Positions 1 to 9,416 are shown, counted from the stretch's first letter. The stretch: 64,000 nt of DNA from Peredibacter starrii (GCF_034259205.1 NZ_CP139487.1:3906001-3970000), one strand, 5' to 3'. The notes: generated by a model not told the origin, from the letters alone. Translations and numbers: made by a program.

Positions 1-1514
1 GAAGAAAGAAGTTCTGGAGTGAACGTCTTAACCAGTTCACCTTCTGTATCGTAGATATCTTTAACAACGTATGGACGATAGATTTTCCCGCCGTTAGCAA
101 TTGCCGCATAAGCAGTCGCTAGCTGAATCGTTGAAGCAAGAACGTAAGACTGACCGATGGCACATGATAGAGTCTCCCCTGCTTGCCACTCTTGTCCGAA
201 TCTCTTTTTCTTCCATTCTTTCGTCGGGATAAGACCATTTACTTCACGAGGAAGTGATATACCTGTTCGTGCACCAAGACCGAAGGCCTTTGAGTACTTC
301 GCAATGACATCAATGTCCATGCGGTTGGCGGCCTTCTGGAAGTAAACGTTACAAGACTCACGAATCGCTTTTACAAGGTTCGTTGGCCCGTGACCTTCTT
401 TCTTCCAGCAGTGATAGACCTTACGACCTAAACGGAATGAACCACCACAATTTACTTCAGTGTTCTCATCGATCTCGCCCTCTTCAAAAGCGGCGATACC
501 AGTGATGGCCTTGAAAGTTGAACCCGGTGAAAAGTGTTCCTGAATGTTTCTGTCACGAAGGGGGTGTTCTTTGTTACCCACAAGGCTTCTCCAATACTCA
601 GGTGTTAAACCACGAGAGAACTGAGAAGGATCAAAGCTTGGACGAGACACCATTGCCAGAACCTGACCAGAGTTAATGTCGATCGCGATCACACCACCAA
701 CTTTGTCCTGAAGAGCATTGAAAGCGGCGATCTGCATATCACGGTCGATTGTGAGTTTCACATTCATACCAGACAGGGGCTTTTCGTCTTCAATTCCTTT
801 AAACAAGTTATCAGTGTTGATGTAACGCTTACGACGACCTCGGGCATCCACTTCCACGAACTCGTGTCCGTTTTCACCACGAAGGTATTTATCAAGTTGC
901 TCTTCAATTCCGAACTGACCGATGAAATCACCTAGGCGGTAATCAGCATGATCACGCTCGCGAAGTTTCGGAAGTTGAGTCTGGGAAATCTCTGAGATAT
1001 AGCCAAGTAAGTGAGCACCGATTTCTTTATCGCGGTATTCACGGGAAATAAATGTATCAACCGAAATGCCGGGAAGATCCGCGTTCTGAGTTTCGATTTG
1101 CGCCAACTCTCCGAACGAGATGTTCTTTTTAAGAATGATCGGACGATACTTCGCCTGGTTCGAGTTCTTCTTTAAAATGGTATTGATCGATTCAATATCC
1201 ATCGAAAGCATTTTCGAAAGTTTTACCAGCGTCTCTTCTTTCTCCATCAAAAACTGCGGAGTCAGAATCGCATCGAAACGAGGGATGTTATCCACAAGTA
1301 ACTGATCATCTCGAGAATAGATAAGACCTCTTGGGGCCCACACTACTTCTTTACGAAGACGGTTTTGAATTGAATAGTTGTGAAGTGTCTCACCCTTATA
1401 GACCTGAAGGTACCATAAGCGCGCAAGCACCAAACCAAACGCGGCCGTGATGATGTATGACATCAGCGCCGCTCGTTCCTTATGTATTTTGACCAGTTCT
1501 TCTTCACCGAACAT
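1..1514 (-). CDS. mrdA: Penicillin-binding protein 2 (elongasome transpeptidase), C-terminus cut by window edge
   Basis: Class B penicillin-binding protein that cross-links peptidoglycan during side-wall growth, working with MreC/MreD in the inner membrane. Reading from an ATG at 1514, a short cytoplasmic start (MFGEEELVKIHKE) is followed by one membrane anchor at about residues 17-37. A PBP dimerisation domain follows, then the transpeptidase domain with the active-site SxxK motif (S332-T-F-K335) and the SxN motif in ESCNVYF. The KTG motif lies beyond base 1. The start is 2 bases after the mreD stop, so it is the third gene of an mreC-mreD-mrdA operon. The family and motifs are clear; only the C-terminus is missing. 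Confidence 0.93.
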   Translation of the reverse strand, partial: MFGEEELVKIHKERAALMSYIITAAFGLVLARLWYLQVYKGETLHNYSIQNRLRKEVVWAPRGLIYSRDDQLLVDNIPRFDAILTPQFLMEKEETLVKLSKMLSMDIESINTILKKNSNQAKYRPIILKKNISFGELAQIETQNADLPGISVDTFISREYRDKEIGAHLLGYISEISQTQLPKLRERDHADYRLGDFIGQFGIEEQLDKYLRGENGHEFVEVDARGRRKRYINTDNLFKGIEDEKPLSGMNVKLTIDRDMQIAAFNALQDKVGGVIAIDINSGQVLAMVSRPSFDPSQFSRGLTPEYWRSLVGNKEHPLRDRNIQEHFSPGSTFKAITGIAAFEEGEIDENTEVNCGGSFRLGRKVYHCWKKEGHGPTNLVKAIRESCNVYFQKAANRMDIDVIAKYSKAFGLGARTGISLPREVNGLIPTKEWKKKRFGQEWQAGETLSCAIGQSYVLASTIQLATAYAAIANGGKIYRPYVVKDIYDTEGELVKTFTPELLS

Positions 1515-1516
1515 AA

Positions 1517-2053
1517 CTAGATTTCAACTCCTGCCGGACCGCGATCACTTGGAACACGCCATACTTGCTCCAGAACCCAGAAAAGGATCGGAGAAATGAG
1601 GGAAAGAAGAATACTTCCTGGAATGAAACTCCAAAGAATCATTCCGAACTTATCGAAGTTAGAGATTTTAAGACAGATGATTAAAGTCACAGTCAGGTAC
1701 CAAACGAATTGGAAAAACTGCACAGTTACCATCGTCATTACTGCATTCGTTAAATGCAAAAGCTCTTTTAAGTAATTGGCCGACATCATCACGATAAGAC
1801 CAGCAAGTGTTCCCAATGCCCAACCTTCAATTGAGAAGATTGAGTGAACCATTTGAAGACCCATGATCATCCACGGCACTGCCGGAGAATTTAAACGGAT
1901 CGCAAGGAACAGAATAAACAGAACGTTAAAAGTCAGGCGATATTCAGTCCAACCAAGGGCCGGAAGAATTGTCGACGTTACAATTTCAAAACCAATAAGC
2001 ATCGCAACTGAAATTGCGAAAGAAATGATTAATTGAGAGATACTCATTCTCAT
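1517..2053 (-). CDS. mreD: Rod shape-determining protein MreD
   Basis: Small integral membrane protein of the elongasome that links MreC to the peptidoglycan synthases. The 178 residues are strongly hydrophobic, with about five to six membrane segments and the loose MreD pattern. Sequence alone is weak, as is usual for MreD, but the position between mreC and PBP2 settles the call. Its ATG overlaps the mreC stop as ATGA, which indicates translational coupling. Confidence 0.85.
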   Translation of the reverse strand: MRMSISQLIISFAISVAMLIGFEIVTSTILPALGWTEYRLTFNVLFILFLAIRLNSPAVPWMIMGLQMVHSIFSIEGWALGTLAGLIVMMSANYLKELLHLTNAVMTMVTVQFFQFVWYLTVTLIICLKISNFDKFGMILWSFIPGSILLSLISPILFWVLEQVWRVPSDRGPAGVEI

Positions 2054-2943
2054 ATTTTCTTCTCCTGTGCTGGAGCCGCTACTTGAGCAGGGGCCGCCGT
2101 AGGTTCAACACTCGCTTGAACACCTTCAACCGGAGTCAGCACTAGAACTTCTTCTAATTTATCGAAATCAACACTTGGAACGACTTCAATTGAAAGAGTC
2201 ATACCGAAGTTTTCTTTAGCAATGCTTGTGATCATCCCAACTTTGATGCCTTTAGGATAAATCCCACCCACACCTGCAGTGATGAGCTTATCGCCCACTT
2301 CAACCTGCTCGTTTCTCATGATGTACTTAAGCGCACACTTGAAGTTAAGAACGCCTTCAATGATTCCGTGAGTACGAGTTCTTTCAACCACAACATCCAC
2401 ACGGTTGTTCTGATCGAGAATCGTAAGAACATCAGCATAGTTATCAGTCGCGCGATAAACGTAACCAACCAGACCATGGTCAGTAATAACCGGTGACATT
2501 GGCTTGATACCGTGACGAGTACCTTTGTTCAGACGAATAACTTTAAATTCATTGGCAGAGTCCCAACCAACAACTTGCGCCAGTACGCGAGTGTGTTCTT
2601 TCTCATCAGAGAAATTCAACAAACGCTTAAGACGAAGATTCTCTTTACGCATCTCTTCCATGAAAGTCAGATCACTTTCGAGACGAGAAATTTGTTTCTT
2701 AAGAACTGTGTTCTCTTTGCTGGTGTTCACGATCGACAGGTAGTTGTCCCAAAGCGAAGAAAGGTTTTTCTTCGAGCTCGCGAGACCTTCCTGCACCGGA
2801 GAAATGACTTCCGTTACGATCTGATGAAAGAGTGAAGGCTCACTGAGGTTGAATTGTTTTTGCGAAATGCCATAAATCGCAAGAACACCCACAATGAGAT
2901 TATTGACAATTTTAGTCTTTGAAGACTCTTGGATTAGTTTCAA
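2050..2943 (-). CDS. mreC: Rod shape-determining protein MreC
   Basis: Periplasmic scaffold of the elongasome, 297 residues. It shows an N-terminal membrane anchor (about residues 14-28), a coiled coil (about 60-110, ending near KRLLNF) and the beta-barrel MreC core with the typical phrases VVGWDSAN, NKGTRHGIKPMSPVI and DHGLVGYV. The tail is Ala/Pro/Glu-rich and probably unstructured. The start is a TTG at 2943 with AGAGGT nine bases upstream; no ATG is available before the conserved region. mreB, often next to mreC, is not in this window. It is divergent from the PpiD-like gene. Confidence 0.92.
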   Translation of the reverse strand: MKLIQESSKTKIVNNLIVGVLAIYGISQKQFNLSEPSLFHQIVTEVISPVQEGLASSKKNLSSLWDNYLSIVNTSKENTVLKKQISRLESDLTFMEEMRKENLRLKRLLNFSDEKEHTRVLAQVVGWDSANEFKVIRLNKGTRHGIKPMSPVITDHGLVGYVYRATDNYADVLTILDQNNRVDVVVERTRTHGIIEGVLNFKCALKYIMRNEQVEVGDKLITAGVGGIYPKGIKVGMITSIAKENFGMTLSIEVVPSVDFDKLEEVLVLTPVEGVQASVEPTAAPAQVAAPAQEKKI

Positions 2944-3025
2944 GCTACAGACCTCTATTTAAACTTATCCAATAAGAGTAAACGAAATCGGTGCCCGATG
3001 CCAATGAAGTTTCAAGATAAAGTCT

Positions 3026-3055
3026 TTGACCATACCCGCCCTTCCCCGATAAAAT
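3026..3055 (+). promoter_or_regulatory. Sigma-70-like promoter of the PpiD-like gene
   Basis: TTGACC at 3026-3031 and TAAAAT at 3050-3055, with an 18-base spacer, 32 bases before the ATG at 3087. It lies in the divergent region with mreC. Pattern match only. Confidence 0.5.
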
Positions 3056-3086
3056 AACTTGCATTTATTACGTTCAAAGGAACCCC

Positions 3087-4568
3087 ATGAAAAACGCATT
3101 TGCGAGCAAGATGTCTTATTTTATTTTGACGTTCATTTTCCTGATCATCACAGCGAGCTTTTTGTTCTCTAACTTCTCAAATTTCTCTCTGGGAACATCA
3201 TCGAATGTAGCAACTGTCGATGGCACTCCGATTTCGATCAAGGAATACCAGACGGCACTTACTCGTCAGGTTGAATTCTTTAATCAGATGATGGGTGGAC
3301 AAGGTCTTACTCAAAAACAACTTGAAGAAATGGGCATCAAGCAATCTGTGCTAAATGGTCTGATTCAGCAAAAACTTATCCTGAACACGGCCGACCAAAT
3401 GGGATTCGTTGTGTCATTGGATGAAGTGAAGAACGAGATCAAGTCTATGCCTTACTTCAAAACCAATAACCAATTCGACGTTAACCTTTATAGAAACATG
3501 CTGCAGGGCAATGGTTACGTTCCAACTCAGTTCGAAGAACTAGTAGGAAATGACTTAAAGCAAAAGAAAGTTGATGAGCTTTTCAACTCTACTCTTGTTT
3601 CAGAGAACTTCGTTCAAGACGTGATGAAATTCAAAGGCAACATCGTAACTGTTCAAGGGATCAAAGTTGGCCGTCAGGCACTTGCTCCGATGGTTACGGT
3701 TTCTGAACAAGAAATCAAAGACTACCTAGCTAAGCCAGAAAATCAAAAGTCTTTGGAAACTGCTTATACTGAAAACTTCTCTAAATATAACAAGCCAGAA
3801 GAAGTTAAAGCTCGTCACATCCTGATCCAGGGTGAAGATGCTAAAGCTCTTGAGAAAATTAAGGCCATCAAAGCGAAAGTTAACGCTAAGAACTTTGGTG
3901 ATATCGCTAAGAAAGAAACTGAAGATCCAACTGGTAAAGCTAACGGTGGTGACCTTGGATGGTTCGCTGCTGGCCGTATGGTTCCAGAATTCGAAGCTGT
4001 AGCTTTCAAAATGAATAAAGGTGAAATCTCTGAGCCAGTAAAAACTCAGTTCGGTTACCACATCATCATGGTGGAAGATAAGAAGGCCGCTGAAACAAAA
4101 TCTCTTGATTCTGTGAAGAACGAACTTGCTCAGATGGCCCTTCAAAAAACTAAGGGTTCTGACCTGGATAAACTTCTTAAAACAACTTCTGAGAACCTAG
4201 AAGCTGCTCTAAACAAAGGCGATATCGCCGCAGTTGAGGCCGTAGCTAAGAAAGTTGATGGTACAGTTTTCAAGAACACAGAAGTTAACCAGTATGATCA
4301 ATCGCTTGCTCAAACGACTTTAGCTCCGGCCGAAGCTGACCAGATTTTCAAGGCCGCTCCAGGAACTATCCTGAATTTCGGTAACCCAGGGACCATCTTC
4401 CTGGTAAAAGTGGTTTCAAAAGACTCTAAGGGCGCGGAAGTTCCAGCAGAAAAGCTAAAAGCTGAAGTTGGTTCTCAAAATCAACTATTCTCGAGAAAAG
4501 TCCGTGAGGAATTGCTCAAAACTATGAATAACAAAGCAAAGGTTGTCACAAACCCGTCTTTGTTGTAA
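3087..4568 (+). CDS. PpiD/SurA-type membrane-anchored peptidyl-prolyl isomerase
   Basis: Periplasmic folding factor for envelope proteins. A single N-terminal membrane anchor (about residues 9-29) is followed by a SurA-type N-terminal chaperone region with the phrase VDGTPISIKEY. A PpiC/parvulin rotamase domain lies at about residues 235-335 (KARHILIQ, GGDLGWFAAGRMVPEFE and EPVKTQFGYHIIMV are hallmark phrases). A C-terminal chaperone lobe completes the 493 residues. This is shorter than E. coli PpiD (about 620) but has the same order. It has a good ribosome site (AAAGGAA) before the ATG. The ferredoxin gene follows within 25 bases, so the two may be cotranscribed. Confidence 0.88.
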   Translation: MKNAFASKMSYFILTFIFLIITASFLFSNFSNFSLGTSSNVATVDGTPISIKEYQTALTRQVEFFNQMMGGQGLTQKQLEEMGIKQSVLNGLIQQKLILNTADQMGFVVSLDEVKNEIKSMPYFKTNNQFDVNLYRNMLQGNGYVPTQFEELVGNDLKQKKVDELFNSTLVSENFVQDVMKFKGNIVTVQGIKVGRQALAPMVTVSEQEIKDYLAKPENQKSLETAYTENFSKYNKPEEVKARHILIQGEDAKALEKIKAIKAKVNAKNFGDIAKKETEDPTGKANGGDLGWFAAGRMVPEFEAVAFKMNKGEISEPVKTQFGYHIIMVEDKKAAETKSLDSVKNELAQMALQKTKGSDLDKLLKTTSENLEAALNKGDIAAVEAVAKKVDGTVFKNTEVNQYDQSLAQTTLAPAEADQIFKAAPGTILNFGNPGTIFLVKVVSKDSKGAEVPAEKLKAEVGSQNQLFSRKVREELLKTMNNKAKVVTNPSLL

Positions 4569-4593
4569 TTTAGGGTCCTCAAAAGAGGACATT

Positions 4594-4824
4594 ATGGCAG
4601 ATAAAAACGCACGCTTTAAAGACAATATTCCTGGTAAATACTACGTGGATGATTCTTGTATTGCGTGCGACGCCTGCTGTGTTGAAGCTCCCAAGTTCTT
4701 CGCCATGAACGATAATGATGGCCACGCCTACGTTAAACTCCAGCCTACAACTCCGGAAGACATGAAAGACGCTGAAAATGCTCTTGCTGCCTGTCCGGTT
4801 GAGGCGATTGGGAATAACGGTTAA
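4594..4824 (+). CDS. Small [4Fe-4S] ferredoxin
   Basis: Electron carrier of 76 residues with a single iron-sulfur site: CIACDACC near residue 22 and a distal CPVEAI near the C-terminus give the CxxCxxC...CP ligand set of one-cluster ferredoxins. The start is the ATG at 4594, preceded by AGAGGA. A longer reading from 4543 would overlap the upstream gene and has no ribosome site. The redox partner is unknown. Its TAA overlaps the TAA of the convergent downstream gene inside the palindrome GGTTAATTAACC. Confidence 0.85.
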   Translation: MADKNARFKDNIPGKYYVDDSCIACDACCVEAPKFFAMNDNDGHAYVKLQPTTPEDMKDAENALAACPVEAIGNNG

Positions 4825-5138
4825 TTAACCCTCTCCATATCACAGTAAAAACCATAGCTGAGATTTTCCCAGTAATAGTGACTGGCGTCCTTTGATGTAA
4901 TTCTAATCGCACCATCCGTGCAGACTTCCCCATCACAGGCATATTGATAAGGGCCTTGGCCATTGCAGTAGCCTTCATAAGTGACTTTTAAAATTGTGAT
5001 CTGACCGTGCTGAGTGACTCTGACCTTTTGGTCACAGATGCTGTCGTTATTGCCATTCAAGCAATGGTAAAGCCCGTTAGTTGGAAGTGATGATGCAAAG
5101 GCAGAAAGAGAAAGAAGTACAAAAAGAAGTATTGGCAT
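4821..5138 (-). CDS. Small secreted Cys-containing protein, function unknown
   Basis: A 105-residue protein with a clear signal peptide (MPILLFVLLSLSAFA, cleavage probably near residue 15-17). The mature part holds six cysteines (LYHCL, SICD, GYCNG, YACDG, EVCTD, FYCDM), which suggests disulfides in the periplasm or outside the cell. The start at 5138 is chosen because AGGGGA sits just upstream. The longer frame from 5186 would begin inside the flgE terminator. I recognise no family. Such small secreted proteins are common in predatory deltaproteobacteria-like genomes, but no role can be assigned. Confidence 0.7.
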   Translation of the reverse strand: MPILLFVLLSLSAFASSLPTNGLYHCLNGNNDSICDQKVRVTQHGQITILKVTYEGYCNGQGPYQYACDGEVCTDGAIRITSKDASHYYWENLSYGFYCDMERVN

Positions 5139-5173
5139 AATTTCCCCTGATCTCATTAATCTTACCGGGGAAA

Positions 5174-5200
5174 TAAAAAAGGGCAACCTTTCGGCTGCCC
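5174..5200 (-). terminator. Intrinsic terminator of the flgE transcript
   Basis: On the minus strand GGGCAGCC-GAAA-GGTTGCCC (one A/G mismatch) is followed by TTTTTT. It lies 55 bases beyond the flgE stop. Confidence 0.85.
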
Positions 5201-5254
5201 TCTCTGGAGTATAGAGAAAACTAGGAGTTATATCTAAGAGTTAGTTATTAGCTA

Positions 5255-6538
5255 TTATCTCTTAATGTTAAGCACTTCTTGTAACATCTGGTCAGATGTA
5301 GTGATTGTTCTTGTGTTCGCTTGGAAGTTACGTTGAGCACCCATTAGAGCGATGAACTCTTGAGCGATATCTACGTTAGACTGTTCAATCGATTTTGCAA
5401 GAACTTCACCGCGACCATCAGCACCCGGCTTACCAAGAGCGGCCTGGCCTGATTTACGAGTTTCTTTGAAAAGGTTCTTACCAGTTTTGAATAGACCTTC
5501 GTTGTTTTCGAATTTTGCAACAGCAACCTGACCAAGTTCACGTTGAACACCGTTATCGTATACCGCTGTAAGAACACCATCATCATTGAACGACATTGAA
5601 GCAAGTGTCGCAGCAGATGCACCATCTTGAGAGTGACGAGCAACAGATGACTTAGAACCGAACTGAGTAGCAGCATCAAGACCAGTACCGCCTTCTTTAA
5701 GAGAAGAACCGAAGTTAAGGGCGATTTGCTGGTTAGCTTGAGCACCTTTATTGAAGTTGAAAGAGTTCATCCCTGGAATTTCTTCTTCAAGAAGACCTTT
5801 CTGGTTAAAGCGAAGTTTACCGTTCGCCATTTCCTGCATTTGTCCTGGAACACCGTTTTGAGCGTCAGCACCGTCAACCATTGCATGGTATTCCCATGTA
5901 GCGCCATCAGCTTGCTTGTTGAAGTAAAGAGTAACTAGACGAGCAGTACCAACTGAATCGTAAACAGTTACTGAAGTATTGAAGTTAGAAGTCTTGTCCG
6001 GATTCTTTGGATCGAAAACTTTAACACCGTCGCGTGAATCAAGGTTCATCGACATTTTAATTTCTGAAGTTGGAGTAGCAGCGATGTTAGTATTACCTAG
6101 TTTGATCGCGCCTTGTTTGTTTGTGATGTTACCTTTTTCGTCCGGCTGGAAACCTTGAACTTTGTAACCATCACCGTTGATCATGTAACCTTCTTTATCG
6201 AAGTGGAAGGCACCGTCACGTGTATAACCTTTACCGAATGGTGCATCTACTACGAAGAAGCCGTTACCATTGATTGCAAGGTCAGTAATGTTTTGAGTAC
6301 GAGCAACTGTACCCTGAGTAAATTGAGAAGTGATGTGAGCTAGTTTTGTACCTGAACCCATTTGGTCACCGCCATCGATCCCTTTAAGAGAGTTGGCAAG
6401 CATGTCTTGGAATTCAGCGCGAGAAGATTTGAAACCGTGAGTACCAGCGTTGGCAATGTTATCACCGATAACACCCATTGATTGACCAGCAGCATTTAGA
6501 CCTGTAACACCGATGTTAAAAGACGAAAGAATACTCAT
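5255..6538 (-). CDS. flgE: Flagellar hook protein FlgE
   Basis: Structural protein of the flagellar hook, exported by the flagellar type III system. It is 427 residues from the ATG at 6538. It has the N-terminal rod/hook signature (ITGLNAA-like GVTGLNAAGQSMGVIGDNIAN), the FlgE D2 region and the conserved C-terminus (QSNVDIAQEFIALMGAQRNFQANTR spans the motif). GGAGGG precedes the chosen start; an upstream in-frame start at 6595 has no support. A 140-base gap upstream holds a candidate promoter, and a strong terminator follows, so flgE may also be expressed alone. Confidence 0.95.
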   Translation of the reverse strand: MSILSSFNIGVTGLNAAGQSMGVIGDNIANAGTHGFKSSRAEFQDMLANSLKGIDGGDQMGSGTKLAHITSQFTQGTVARTQNITDLAINGNGFFVVDAPFGKGYTRDGAFHFDKEGYMINGDGYKVQGFQPDEKGNITNKQGAIKLGNTNIAATPTSEIKMSMNLDSRDGVKVFDPKNPDKTSNFNTSVTVYDSVGTARLVTLYFNKQADGATWEYHAMVDGADAQNGVPGQMQEMANGKLRFNQKGLLEEEIPGMNSFNFNKGAQANQQIALNFGSSLKEGGTGLDAATQFGSKSSVARHSQDGASAATLASMSFNDDGVLTAVYDNGVQRELGQVAVAKFENNEGLFKTGKNLFKETRKSGQAALGKPGADGRGEVLAKSIEQSNVDIAQEFIALMGAQRNFQANTRTITTSDQMLQEVLNIKR

Positions 6539-6637
6539 ACCTGTCCCTCCTAGAACCGTGGCGAGGGGTTTCGAGCACGACGGGCTCTCTACCAATGGCT
6601 TCCAGAAAAGGACCAGCCAACCTCAATCCAAATTAAT

Positions 6638-6666
6638 ATTATAACTACCTATGTTTCTCGACTCAC
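6638..6666 (-). promoter_or_regulatory. Possible promoter of flgE
   Basis: Minus-strand TATAAT at 6638-6643, with a weak -35 (GTGAGT, 6661-6666) 17 bases upstream. The perfect -10 is the main support. A 6-bp inverted repeat (TCGACT/AGTCGA, 6658-6677) overlaps the -35. Confidence 0.35.
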
Positions 6667-6678
6667 TCCTAAGTCGAT

Positions 6679-7113
6679 TTACATCATAAATATCGTCGAA
6701 TCGATTTTAGTAAAAACGTTTTCGTTCATGTTGTTCTTGTCTACGGCCGTTACAACCGTGTTCTTGTCCACATCAACGACGTAAGCGGCCTTGTTTGTAA
6801 TCACGAGTGAATCGTGACCGCCCTTCGTACGTAACTTACTGATCGCTTCTTTAAGCTTCATGTACTCATTTCCATCAAGCTCTATATTTCTCTCCTGCAA
6901 TCTTTTCATTGCATGAGTTGAAACATTCACATCATGACCAACTTGCTTTTCAGTGACCTGCGGTTGACGAAGGTCTTGCTGAGACAGTTGATCTACTAAA
7001 CCTTTGAACTCGCTCTTCTCACCCTGTTTTAGCGCGTTCGTTTTCTCTGCCTTCTGAACATCAGAAGGTAACGACGAAACGTTAGGGATTAAGAATGAAT
7101 TCACCTTACTCAT
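6679..7113 (-). CDS. Flagellar operon protein, TIGR02530-like
   Basis: A 144-residue protein of the family found between flgD and flgE in many flagellar operons (TIGR02530, 'flagellar operon protein'). The conserved half is residues about 65-144: HAMKRLQERNIEL, then an Ala/Lys-rich helix ending GGHDSLVI, then VVDVDKNTVVTAVD and a terminal NENVFTKIDS. Its biochemical role is not established; the position suggests hook assembly. The ATG overlaps the flgD stop by one base (TAATG), so translation is probably coupled. Confidence 0.85.
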   Translation of the reverse strand: MSKVNSFLIPNVSSLPSDVQKAEKTNALKQGEKSEFKGLVDQLSQQDLRQPQVTEKQVGHDVNVSTHAMKRLQERNIELDGNEYMKLKEAISKLRTKGGHDSLVITNKAAYVVDVDKNTVVTAVDKNNMNENVFTKIDSTIFMM

Positions 7114-8048
7114 TAATCGTAAATTCCTGTGTTCTCACCGTAAGCGTTCATCGCTTGTTGTGTTGGAACACTTTTCGCATTTGCTGCGTTATTAAATTGT
7201 ATCGAACCATCATGCCCCGACAAGCCGGAATTTGTTGCCTGTGCTGCATTACTATTCGAGAAATGAGTCTGAGTTTCAGCAGTGTGAAAGCTCTTCACGT
7301 CTCTCAAAAATACTTTTTGTCCATTCACTGTAAGAACAGGTTCACCTTCATCAAATGTTACTGACTGAACAGTACCAGTTGCTTCAGTTCTTGTTCCTAC
7401 TTCATTACCCATGTGATCCCAAGCTTTCACTTGAGCATGGTAAGTTCCTTTCACAGCTGGAGAACCGTCAAGCGCTACTCCGTCCCACGTTACTTGATGT
7501 GATCCACCAGACATACCGTCCTTCCAGATCTCACCCATTACGTTGTTTTTCTCATCGAGAATTCTCACCATAACTTTGGCAGAATCACCGTCGAGTTTAA
7601 AAAGAACATCACCTGGATCACCAGATTCTTTCAAATTAATTGATGAACCATTCGTAACAACTTTCTTACCAATGAAAGAAGCGGCATAGAACTTATCTTG
7701 AATGCCCTGGTTCTTGTTCCCTTCATCAAACTTCTTGTTCAAGTTTGTTAACTGCTCTAGTTGCGAGAACTGAGCAAGTTCACCCGTGAACTTACTTTGA
7801 TCCATTGGATTCATTGGATCTTGGTTTTGAAGCTGGAAAGTTAAAAGCTTCATGAACTCATCTTTACCCATTTGGTTATGTGGGCCCTCTTTGAACAATT
7901 CGTTCTTGGGCTTATAACCAGTGGCCTTATTGATGATGTCTTCACGAATCTGTTTCTCAGACTTTTGACCACCAAGGCTCTTAGGGCCCATAGTGACCTG
8001 CTGATACTGCTGCTGTTGTGGAGTTATTGGACGTCCAATTTCAGGCAT
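7113..8048 (-). CDS. flgD: Flagellar hook capping protein FlgD
   Basis: Scaffold that caps the growing hook so that FlgE polymerises. The signature lies at about residues 60-105 (GKDEFMKLLTFQLQNQDPMNP, then FTGELAQFSQLEQLTNL). An Ig-like/Tudor region with VTWDGVALDGSPAVKGTYHAQV and a C-terminal VQSVTFDEGEPVLTVNGQKVFLRDV follow. At 311 residues it is longer than the E. coli protein (about 230); the extra part is a polar N-terminus and a roughly 50-residue Asn/Ser-rich tail. It overlaps fliK by one base (TAATG). Confidence 0.93.
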   Translation of the reverse strand: MPEIGRPITPQQQQYQQVTMGPKSLGGQKSEKQIREDIINKATGYKPKNELFKEGPHNQMGKDEFMKLLTFQLQNQDPMNPMDQSKFTGELAQFSQLEQLTNLNKKFDEGNKNQGIQDKFYAASFIGKKVVTNGSSINLKESGDPGDVLFKLDGDSAKVMVRILDEKNNVMGEIWKDGMSGGSHQVTWDGVALDGSPAVKGTYHAQVKAWDHMGNEVGTRTEATGTVQSVTFDEGEPVLTVNGQKVFLRDVKSFHTAETQTHFSNSNAAQATNSGLSGHDGSIQFNNAANAKSVPTQQAMNAYGENTGIYD

Positions 8049-9301
8049 TAGGCTGCTTCCTGGTTAAGAAGTTTCCAGAGGTCCTGACGACGCTCAGACT
8101 CATGTCGGCGCTGATTTTGTTCAGAGCCAAACTGTTTATCCGCCCCACTCTGGTTTCTGCCAGATTGAGAGCCGAAATCAAAATCGTTCTTCGCTGTCTG
8201 TGTTGGAGTTTCCACTTTCAGGTCAGTAACGTTAAGACCCGCAGTTGTTAAGTGCGAGAAAAGATCTTTTGAGTTTTGCTGGAAGAAGTTCTTACCATCA
8301 ACTGAGTGAGTACCGATGTTAACGGCAATTGACTCATGATTTACGCCGGCCTTAGAAACAGTGATGTCGATCATCCCTAGTTCCTCATGGTTCACGCGCA
8401 TATTAACTGTTGGTTCTTTTGCGGCCCTGGCCTGAACCACGTAATCAGTGATTTGATTGATGATCTGATCAGGGTTAGAAGTCTTCACCTGATTCATATC
8501 AAAAACTTTCGGAGCCGCTTGTGTCTCATTTAATTGAGGAGCACCCTGCTGCTCGTTCATCATGTTAAGAATGAACTGTTGAGAATTTACTGAAGAAGAG
8601 CCGCTGCCTTCAAGAGCAGCTGTATCTTTCACAACCTGAGTCTGTTTAAGACCAGATTCTAAAGCAACTTTCTGATGCTGAGCTGGAAGCGTCTTCATGC
8701 CGTAAGCATTTGGGGCCGATTTCTTCGTTGCAAGATTTTTTTGAGCAACGAAATCTTCCATATTCATTAACTGAGGATCAACTTCGCTCTTTGCGAAATC
8801 AATCGCTGGTGCACGACCTGTGGTCTTGCCTTCAGCAACTTGTGGAGTCTTAAGCATCGCCTTGGCGATTTCTTCTTTAACTTCTTTAACTTCCACTGCT
8901 TCCTGAAGCTGGGCCTCTACTGGAACTTCAACTGTGCTCGCTTGAACAAGTTTAAGAACATCAGCATCAAGCTTTTGAACTTCTGGAGTTACTTCTGAAT
9001 TTTTTGGATGATTTAATTTCTCCACACCTTTGGTCATTGCTGGATCAAAGATTTTTGGAGAAGTCGATTCGACTGAGCCAGTTGGATTGATTAATGAAGA
9101 AGGCATTTCAAGCATCTGTTCTGCCGATACTTCCACCGGCTTCACTTCTGCAGAGTCTGCCATGCTCGCCTCTAACTCATTAGCGAAGACCTGGCCCTCT
9201 AATGTGCCTTCAGCAACATTAGCGCCCTTCTGCGCTTTATTCGATACATCAGCCCTCTGAGCTTTTGTTTCGATTGGTTTAGATTGTGGAGCCTGAATCA
9301 T
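8048..9301 (-). CDS. fliK: Flagellar hook-length control protein FliK
   Basis: Secreted molecular ruler that switches the export apparatus from hook to filament substrates. The 417 residues have the FliK layout: a long, low-complexity, Glu/Ala/Val-rich N-terminal ruler and a compact C-terminal domain at about residues 285-385 (VNMRVNHEELGMIDITVSKAG, FSHLTTAGLNVTDLKVE). The final 30 residues are Gln/Arg-rich. It heads the fliK-flgD-6679 run with one-base overlaps. Confidence 0.88.
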   Translation of the reverse strand: MIQAPQSKPIETKAQRADVSNKAQKGANVAEGTLEGQVFANELEASMADSAEVKPVEVSAEQMLEMPSSLINPTGSVESTSPKIFDPAMTKGVEKLNHPKNSEVTPEVQKLDADVLKLVQASTVEVPVEAQLQEAVEVKEVKEEIAKAMLKTPQVAEGKTTGRAPAIDFAKSEVDPQLMNMEDFVAQKNLATKKSAPNAYGMKTLPAQHQKVALESGLKQTQVVKDTAALEGSGSSSVNSQQFILNMMNEQQGAPQLNETQAAPKVFDMNQVKTSNPDQIINQITDYVVQARAAKEPTVNMRVNHEELGMIDITVSKAGVNHESIAVNIGTHSVDGKNFFQQNSKDLFSHLTTAGLNVTDLKVETPTQTAKNDFDFGSQSGRNQSGADKQFGSEQNQRRHESERRQDLWKLLNQEAA

Positions 9302-9403
9302 TTCATTCCCTAATAAGTGGTCCTATGAGAATTATTCCACATTTCTTCCATGTTTTTGAAGCCGGGCAATATATTCCAAAACCTTTAGGGGAAATATTAA
9401 AAC

Positions 9404-9416
9404 GGCAAATATTGCC
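9404..9416 (-). terminator. Weak candidate terminator after the histidine kinase gene
   Basis: The inverted repeat GGCAA-3-TTGCC on the minus strand is followed by GTTTTAATATTT. The stem is only 5 bp. It lies in the 167-base gap between the histidine kinase stop and fliK. Confidence 0.3.
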